From: JAMXLO01 sp041487355
GTDB taxonomy: Bacteria > Pseudomonadota > Alphaproteobacteria > Acetobacterales > Acetobacteraceae
Length of the DNA: 37,090 nt
NCBI GenBank assembly: GCA_041487355.1
Contig: JBGPND010000026.1
Span: 1 to 37,090 of the forward strand
Direction of reading: 5' to 3'
Position 1 is the first letter of the stretch, and each line of letters begins with the position of its first letter. Positions 32,073-37,090 of this stretch are shown here, one piece after another. A program made the position numbers and the translations under genes. Below the pieces are notes generated by a model. That model had not been told where the DNA came from and made no database searches. It worked only from the letters and a program-made list of their open reading frames with translations.

Positions 32073-33026
32073 ATGAACAATCGAGGCGAGCGGCGGCTGG
32101 CATGCGCCCTGGCGTGGCTCCTGGCCACGATGACGGCGGGCTGCACAGTCGAGCCGAGCGTGGGCCGGGTGCTCGACGTCGGGCCCAGCCAGAGGCTGAA
32201 GCTGCCAAGCCAGGCGGCCGCGGTGGCGATGACAGGTGATACGATCCGCATCGCGCCTGGCGAATACACCGATTGCGCCGTTTGGCGTGCCAGCCGACTG
32301 ACCATCGAGGGCATCGGACCGGGTGCCGTCCTGGCGGACAGGTCCTGTGCCGGCAAGGGCATCTTCGTTGTACAGGGCAGCGACATCACGATCCGCAACC
32401 TGACCTTTGCCCGTGCCGCGGTCCCTGATCGCAACGGCGCGGGTATTCGCGTCGAGGGGCGGAACCTCACCGTCGAGCACAGCCGGTTCATCGACAACGA
32501 GAACGGCATTCTCGCCGGCTCGATCGGCAGCAGCACGATCCGCATCACCGACAGCGAATTTCGCGGCAACGGCAAATGCGAGCCCCAGTGCGCCCACGGC
32601 ATCTACGTGAATGCGATCGACCTGCTGGACATCGAACGATCCCGCTTCGCCAACCAGCATGTCGGCCATCACATCAAGTCGCGGGCATCGCGCACCGTGC
32701 TGATCGACAACGATGTAGCGGATGGGCCGGAGGGTGATTCCAGCTACCTGGTGGATATCTCGAACGGCGGCGATCTGCTGATGCAGGGCAACCGGCTGGA
32801 GAAAGGCCCCAAGAGCAGCAATGTCACCACGGCGGTGGCGATCGGCGCAGAGGGCGTCACGCATCCCACGCACGAGTTGATCATTCACGACAACGCATTC
32901 ACCAGCGATCTGCCGGAGCCGACCGTGTTCGTGCGCAACCGCACCACGACGCCCGCCCTTCTGTCCGACAATCGAATCCAAGGCCGCGTTATGCCGCTTG
33001 CCGGTCCGGGTACCGTCAGTCCCTGA
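32073..33026 (+). CDS. Right-handed parallel beta-helix protein, predicted secreted lipoprotein
   Basis: This 317-residue protein has an N-terminal export signal (basic NNRGERR, hydrophobic ACALAWLLATM) ending in TAGC, an acceptable but weak lipobox. After it come repeated short strands typical of NosD/pectate-lyase-like beta helices: GDTIRIAPGEYTDC, ITIRNLTFARA, LTVEHSRFIDNENGIL, IRITDSEFRGN and LDIERSRFANQH. The fold suggests polysaccharide binding, lysis or epimerisation. The ATG at 32073 gives the signal peptide at the N-terminus and leaves 104 bases for divergent promoters; an in-frame ATG at 31998 is an alternative. The 3' end overlaps the exosortase gene by 11 bases. Confidence 0.82.
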   Translation: MNNRGERRLACALAWLLATMTAGCTVEPSVGRVLDVGPSQRLKLPSQAAAVAMTGDTIRIAPGEYTDCAVWRASRLTIEGIGPGAVLADRSCAGKGIFVVQGSDITIRNLTFARAAVPDRNGAGIRVEGRNLTVEHSRFIDNENGILAGSIGSSTIRITDSEFRGNGKCEPQCAHGIYVNAIDLLDIERSRFANQHVGHHIKSRASRTVLIDNDVADGPEGDSSYLVDISNGGDLLMQGNRLEKGPKSSNVTTAVAIGAEGVTHPTHELIIHDNAFTSDLPEPTVFVRNRTTTPALLSDNRIQGRVMPLAGPGTVSP

Positions 33027-34566
33027 CGGCGCCCGCGCCGGCCAGCCGCACGGCCAGGTCCGACAGCGCCGACTGGGAATGCAGGAACACGGCGATGGTG
33101 TTTGCCGCTTGGCGACGGCCCGGGATGCCAAGCCCCTGCCAGTCCCCTTCCGCCGCCACGACCACGAGCACCGGAGAGAAGCGCGAGCCCATGATGCTGT
33201 TCAGGGCTTGCCGCGCGCGCGCGACAAGACCGCGTTGCGCAGGCTTTCCGTTGATCCAGAGGCTGGTCGCGGCGACGTGCGTCGGGTGTGACGTTTCGAT
33301 CAGCCTCCAGGCCCCGGAAACGCTGTTCGCAACCGCCAACGGTCGAGCTTCGACATCCTCGGCGCCTTGCTCGCCGGTGAGGCGGCGTTGCTCGGCGATG
33401 ACACGGCTGGCAGTGCTGCGGGGCGAGAACACCTCGATGCTCAGTGTCACCAGGCCATTGCCGCAAGCAAAGCGTTGCACGATCATCCGTCCCGGCGCAT
33501 CCAGCCCGGCTGTCAGAGGCGTCGGCTGCGGCTCACAGCCCTCGGCCAGCGTGAGTGCCGGCAGCGCCGCCGTCATGTCGGGCGCCGCCGCGCGATCGAG
33601 CTGGGCCGCAACCGTCGGGCCGATCCCCGCCAGCACCACCAATGCCACGGCACCGATCAGAGCCGGCCGAAGCTGGCTGGTCCGCCGCACCGGCGTCGTC
33701 GTCGGCTTCGGTTGCGTTTGCTGGTCCTCGCGGAATGGCAGACCCAGCACGATCAGCATCAGTATGACGATAGAGAAGAAGATCCAGCCATACAGGACGT
33801 GGTCGGTCTCCGCCGCCTCGGCACTGCCCAGGTAGTGGCCAAGGGCGACAATGCCGAGCGCGCGGAAGCCATTGGCGATGATCGGCACGACCATCGAAAC
33901 GGCGATGAAGATCGCCCGCCGCAAGGCGCTGCGATACACGATCAGCGCGTAGAGACAGCCGAAGGCGATGGCGGCGATCAGGAACCGCAGCCCGGCGCAG
34001 GCTTCGGCAATTAGAAAGGTGCCTTCCGGAATCTCGATGACGTAGCCGTCGATGTACGCTGGGATATGCAAGAAGGGGAGGCCCTCGCGCACGAAGACAG
34101 TGGTGAAATCCTGCAGTGCCGGGGTGATGAAGGCACCGAACGGCACCAGAAAATACAGATAGAGCAGCGGCCCGGCGAGCCGCCACCACAGGCGCGGGCC
34201 GAGAACCGCGAAGAACAGCAGCTCGACGAACGTCATGGCGACAAGCTGCCTGCCTTCCATGACGCCAAGCCGCTCGGCGACCAGCCAGGCCAGCGCGAGT
34301 GGAATTCCGGCAAGCGCCGCGAGCGGGAATGGATTGGCAGAGACCTCAAACAGAACGCCCCGGCGATCCCAGATCAGATAGAGGACGATCGGGATCACCA
34401 GGAAACAGTGGTTGTAGGCCGTCGAGCTGTCCCACACCGCGACAGCCGCGACGACTTCAGTATGGAACAGCAGGCCGAGCACCAGCAGGCCAAGGCTCAG
34501 TGCCACAGTAGTGCCGCTCCGCCAGACGTCGGCCAGGCCAGGCAGGGCGAGGGTCCGGACGTTCAT
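33016..34566 (-). CDS. xrtA: Exosortase A with fused EpsI domain
   Basis: This 516-residue inner-membrane cysteine transpeptidase recognises PEP-CTERM signals. The first 290 residues contain about eight membrane helices and the family catalytic residues: Cys190 in AEACAGLRF, Arg235 in NGFRALGIV and His256 in ETDHVLYGWIFF. The YNHCFLVIPIVLYLIW segment (51-66) is also typical. Residues about 310-516 are an EpsI domain predicted to lie in the periplasm, a fusion known for the XrtA type. The ATG at 34566 overlaps the stop of the sugar transferase gene (ATGA). It is the last gene of the minus-strand operon with the deacetylase, FemAB and sugar transferase. Confidence 0.94.
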   Translation of the reverse strand: MNVRTLALPGLADVWRSGTTVALSLGLLVLGLLFHTEVVAAVAVWDSSTAYNHCFLVIPIVLYLIWDRRGVLFEVSANPFPLAALAGIPLALAWLVAERLGVMEGRQLVAMTFVELLFFAVLGPRLWWRLAGPLLYLYFLVPFGAFITPALQDFTTVFVREGLPFLHIPAYIDGYVIEIPEGTFLIAEACAGLRFLIAAIAFGCLYALIVYRSALRRAIFIAVSMVVPIIANGFRALGIVALGHYLGSAEAAETDHVLYGWIFFSIVILMLIVLGLPFREDQQTQPKPTTTPVRRTSQLRPALIGAVALVVLAGIGPTVAAQLDRAAAPDMTAALPALTLAEGCEPQPTPLTAGLDAPGRMIVQRFACGNGLVTLSIEVFSPRSTASRVIAEQRRLTGEQGAEDVEARPLAVANSVSGAWRLIETSHPTHVAATSLWINGKPAQRGLVARARQALNSIMGSRFSPVLVVVAAEGDWQGLGIPGRRQAANTIAVFLHSQSALSDLAVRLAGAGAVRD

Positions 34567-35810
34567 GCCGGCAGGTCCGAGTGGGCCGGCGCCGCCCGAG
34601 CTGGCACAGGATCCGGCGGCACAGTGCCGAACAGCCGGTCGAGTGGCCGCAGGGTGGCGGACCATCGGTGTGCGGCCTCGACGGCGCGCCGCGCGGAAGT
34701 GCCGAGTGTCGGGTATTGGCAGTCCAGCACGTCGCCGATCCTTTGAACCGTTTCATCCACCCCGCGCGCCAGCAGGATATCCCGGCCAGGTTCCGCGCAG
34801 ATACCCTCAAATGCCTCCGGTGTTGCGATCACTGGTCTGGCCATTGCCATGGCCTCCAGCACCTTGTTCTGGATGCCGCGGGCGATGCGCAAGGGAGCCA
34901 CGACCACGTCGGCTGATGCAAGGTAGGGCCTGGTGTCGGCCACCCGCCCCGTCACTTCGACGCCGGGGAGCGACGTGAGTTCGCTTACCTCACTGGTCGG
35001 GCTTGCGCCGACAATCCAGAAGCGCGCACCCGGCACGCGCCGGCGCAATGACGGCAGCACGTCGCGGGCAAACCATGAGGCTGCATCGATGTTCGGCCGG
35101 TAGTCCATGTGGCCGGTGAACACGAGGTCCGCTCCTGTGCCGACGAACGGCGGCGGAAAGCGGAGCTCCGGCGAGAAGTGTTCGAGATCGACGCCGTTGG
35201 CGACCCAGCCGGTGCGCGCGACTGTCTCCGGTGCGAGGGTGACGAAGCGCTGCCACTCGTGCTCGGAGACGAACAGGCTGTGGTCGAAGCGCGCGGCGGC
35301 GAGCCGCTCGAAAGCAAGCAGGGTGCGTCCCTCGCGCGCCCAGACCGCGCGCGCCGGAAAGCGCGCGGTTTCGGCATAGGCCGTCCATTTCTCGGAATCG
35401 ACATCCACCATGTCGAGAATGCGCCGCACCCCCTCGGCGTGCATGACGTAACCCGCCATGGCGGAGGAAAACACGAAGACGTCCCGGATGGCGCTTCCCG
35501 CCAGCTTGCGATCGACCCAGTCCTTCAGCCGCCGGTCGTGGAAATAGCCGAGGGAAAGCGGCTGCCCGCCCCGCAGGCGCAGCAATGCCTTGATACGCTG
35601 CGTGCGGCGATCGATCGGGAAGCAGGCCAGGTCGGCGCAGAGCGAACGCAGGTCGGCGAGATGCGGCCGATCGGCCGGATCGTCGATGAAGCAGCCGAGA
35701 TGGATGCGGTGGGAGCGCGCGAGATGGCGGAAAATGTTCCAGGCACGAATCTTGTCGCCCTTGTCAGGCGGATAGGGCATCCGGTGCGACAGGAACAGCA
35801 GGTCGCGCAT
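34563..35810 (-). CDS. XrtA/PEP-CTERM system-associated sugar transferase (TIGR03087 type)
   Basis: This 415-residue GT-B glycosyltransferase is of the kind found next to exosortase A. The opening LLFLSHRMPYPPDKGDKIRA and HLGCFIDDPAD are hallmarks of that family. The second half has WVANGVDLEHFSP, VFTGHMDYRPNIDAASWF and APLRIARGIQNKVLEAMAM. It likely acts in building the polysaccharide that accompanies PEP-CTERM export. The ATG at 35810 is five bases after the FemAB stop; a TTG at 35819, better placed relative to a GGGGG run, is an alternative start. Its stop overlaps the xrtA start by four bases. Confidence 0.92.
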   Translation of the reverse strand: MRDLLFLSHRMPYPPDKGDKIRAWNIFRHLARSHRIHLGCFIDDPADRPHLADLRSLCADLACFPIDRRTQRIKALLRLRGGQPLSLGYFHDRRLKDWVDRKLAGSAIRDVFVFSSAMAGYVMHAEGVRRILDMVDVDSEKWTAYAETARFPARAVWAREGRTLLAFERLAAARFDHSLFVSEHEWQRFVTLAPETVARTGWVANGVDLEHFSPELRFPPPFVGTGADLVFTGHMDYRPNIDAASWFARDVLPSLRRRVPGARFWIVGASPTSEVSELTSLPGVEVTGRVADTRPYLASADVVVAPLRIARGIQNKVLEAMAMARPVIATPEAFEGICAEPGRDILLARGVDETVQRIGDVLDCQYPTLGTSARRAVEAAHRWSATLRPLDRLFGTVPPDPVPARAAPAHSDLPA

Positions 35811-35815
35811 GTCGT

Positions 35816-36847
35816 TCAACCAAGCCCCCGCACGATTGGCGGTCCGAGCAGATTGGCCACAGGCAGCGGCAGCCGCTTCCAGGCGGCGATGAACAACCGG
35901 TATTTCGGGTTGAGCGGGTTGTGGTCGGGGATCGCGGCGCCCGGGGCGAGGCGGTAACGATAATGCAGCTTTTCCGGCTCAAACCCCCAGTTGTGTTTGA
36001 ACGCGAACGCGCCCGTGCCGAGCTTGCTGCGGCCGAAGTCGAACAGCCGGCAACCCCTGTCGGCGGCGCGCCGCATCACTTCCCAGTACATGAAATCGTT
36101 TCCCGCCCGCTGCCGAGCCTCCGCCGTGCCGCCACCGTAATAGGGCAGCACCTCGTCGCGAAAGTAGAAATTCAGCACCGCGGCGATCGGCTGCTCTGCG
36201 TCGAGCACGGTGACGACATCGCTGCAATCACGGAACGCCTCGGCGAGGATGGCGAAATACCGCCGCGAGAAGACCGGAGTGCCAAGGTTGCGGACGCTCT
36301 CGGCATAGACCCGGTAGAGCACCGCGACATCCTGGTTGCGGATTGAAACCAGGCCGTTCTGCATGCCCTTGCGCACCATGGCGCGCTGCTTGCGCGGGAT
36401 CGCCTTCATATTCCGGTCATGGTCGGACGCGATCGGCTTGCGGAACGTGACATAGAGGTCTGGACGCACCAGCCAGTCACTCGCCACGGCACAGCGGTCG
36501 CGCAACTCGACCGCCGAGGCCCCAAGACGCTCGCGCAATGCGCTGGCGTGCGCCTCGAGTGCCGCGGCCGCCTCACGTTCAGCCGCGAGCGGACCGCCAT
36601 AGACGCAAAACGGCGTCGAAACCAGGGTATTGCCGAACAGCCTGGACCTGACATGCGCCAACGGCAGCACGCCGGTGATCGCACCGTCCTGCTCGGCCAG
36701 CATATAATGGCACCGATGGCCGAACTCGGCCTCGATCACGCGCGCCCAGGCTGCAAGGTGGAAAAAGCTGCCGCCCGGCATCGCCGCGACGAATGCGTCC
36801 CAGGCGGGCGCGCAGGCTTCGTCGAGAGGTCGGAGCGTGATCGCCAT
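35816..36847 (-). CDS. XrtA/PEP-CTERM system-associated FemAB-family protein
   Basis: This 343-residue protein fits the FemAB family specific to exosortase A loci (TIGR03019 type). Visible blocks are MPGGSFFHLAAWARVIE, GHRCHYMLAEQDG, STPFCVYGGPLA, IPRKQRAMVRKGM and FDFGRSKLGTGAFAFKHNW, followed by the LHYRYRL end. The fold is that of an acyl or aminoacyl transferase, and a role in polysaccharide or peptide cross-bridge modification is inferred from the neighbours. It starts 15 bases after the stop of the deacetylase gene and is followed directly by the sugar transferase gene. Confidence 0.93.
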   Translation of the reverse strand: MAITLRPLDEACAPAWDAFVAAMPGGSFFHLAAWARVIEAEFGHRCHYMLAEQDGAITGVLPLAHVRSRLFGNTLVSTPFCVYGGPLAAEREAAAALEAHASALRERLGASAVELRDRCAVASDWLVRPDLYVTFRKPIASDHDRNMKAIPRKQRAMVRKGMQNGLVSIRNQDVAVLYRVYAESVRNLGTPVFSRRYFAILAEAFRDCSDVVTVLDAEQPIAAVLNFYFRDEVLPYYGGGTAEARQRAGNDFMYWEVMRRAADRGCRLFDFGRSKLGTGAFAFKHNWGFEPEKLHYRYRLAPGAAIPDHNPLNPKYRLFIAAWKRLPLPVANLLGPPIVRGLG

Positions 36848-36862
36848 GGCAGGAGTTAAGGA

Positions 36863-37090
36863 TCAGGCGGGGAGCGGCGTGGTGGCGGGCTCGGATGGCT
36901 CAGCCGCGTGCGTGCCGGAGGCCAGATGGCCGGCGAAGACACGATCCACCCGGTCCCAGGCGAAGTCGCGCAGCAACAGGTCGAGCTTGCCGGCCATGCG
37001 AGAAAGGTTGGTGTAGTGTCGGAAGCGGGATTTCCAGCCACAACCGGCCACCCGCGGCTGAGCGGGGTCGATCTCCCAGGGATGGAAATA
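36863..37090 (-). CDS. XrtA-associated polysaccharide deacetylase, C-terminal end only
   Basis: Only the last 75 residues are in the window; the gene continues beyond position 37090. The fragment begins YFHPWEIDPAQPRV and continues SRFRHYTNLSRMAGKL and LLRDFAWDRVDRVF, which is the C-terminal signature of the polysaccharide deacetylases (NodB-type followed by a DUF3473 tail) present in exosortase A loci. The catalytic NodB domain lies outside the window. It is the most upstream gene visible in the xrtA operon. Confidence 0.88.
   Translation of the reverse strand, partial: YFHPWEIDPAQPRVAGCGWKSRFRHYTNLSRMAGKLDLLLRDFAWDRVDRVFAGHLASGTHAAEPSEPATTPLPA

Overview
The window is GC-rich DNA from what is most likely an alphaproteobacterium of the Rhodospirillales, probably Acetobacteraceae. 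The basis is the codon bias, the Hint_2-type beta-helix protein, the SsuABC/TauABC-like transporter and the short palindromic repeats that begin TGTCATTGCGAGC. This placement is inference; no rRNA or marker gene is present. I see no tRNA, rRNA, CRISPR array, transposase or phage gene.

Left part (about 1-13.3 kb): a metabolic and uptake neighbourhood. A substrate-binding protein, permease and ATPase form a tight ABC operon followed by an MFS carrier. A LysR regulator diverges from a luciferase-like monooxygenase, which is followed by a pita-bread (M24-fold) hydrolase. Next come a ThDP-dependent enzyme, a dihydroorotate-dehydrogenase-like flavoprotein, an HD-domain protein with a peptide-type ABC binding protein, and nicotinamidase (pncA). 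Two of the enzymes (M24 and DHOD-like) appear to lack the usual catalytic or metal residues. The common substrate cannot be read from the sequence.

Middle part (about 13.3-19.1 kb): cell-surface glycan genes. A tight + strand run encodes a sugar-nucleotide epimerase, a YdcF/DUF218 membrane protein, a FemAB/GNAT-type acyltransferase and a GT4 glycosyltransferase. It converges, with overlapping ends, on a SEC-C/TPR/sulfotransferase protein.

Right part (about 19.1-37.1 kb): an exosortase A (XrtA)/PEP-CTERM system. The minus-strand operon at the right edge (XrtA-type polysaccharide deacetylase, partial; FemAB; sugar transferase of the TIGR03087 type; exosortase A fused to an EpsI domain) is the sorting and polysaccharide machinery. 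Two sorting substrates lie in the same window: a 209-residue PEP-CTERM protein and a 1454-residue PEP-CTERM protein built of nine choice-of-anchor-like repeats. Between them is a 902-residue Hint-domain protein with a 47-residue repeated beta-helix. A second minus-strand operon (an oxidoreductase-epimerase fusion, a GT4 glycosyltransferase and a FemAB/GNAT protein) and a predicted beta-helix lipoprotein complete the region.

The strongest regulatory observation is that each PEP-CTERM gene, and no other gene noticed here, has a sigma-54 (-24/-12) promoter about 100 bp upstream of its start codon. This links the two substrates into one candidate RpoN regulon, as expected for PrsK/PrsR-controlled PEP-CTERM systems. 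The regulator itself is not in the window.
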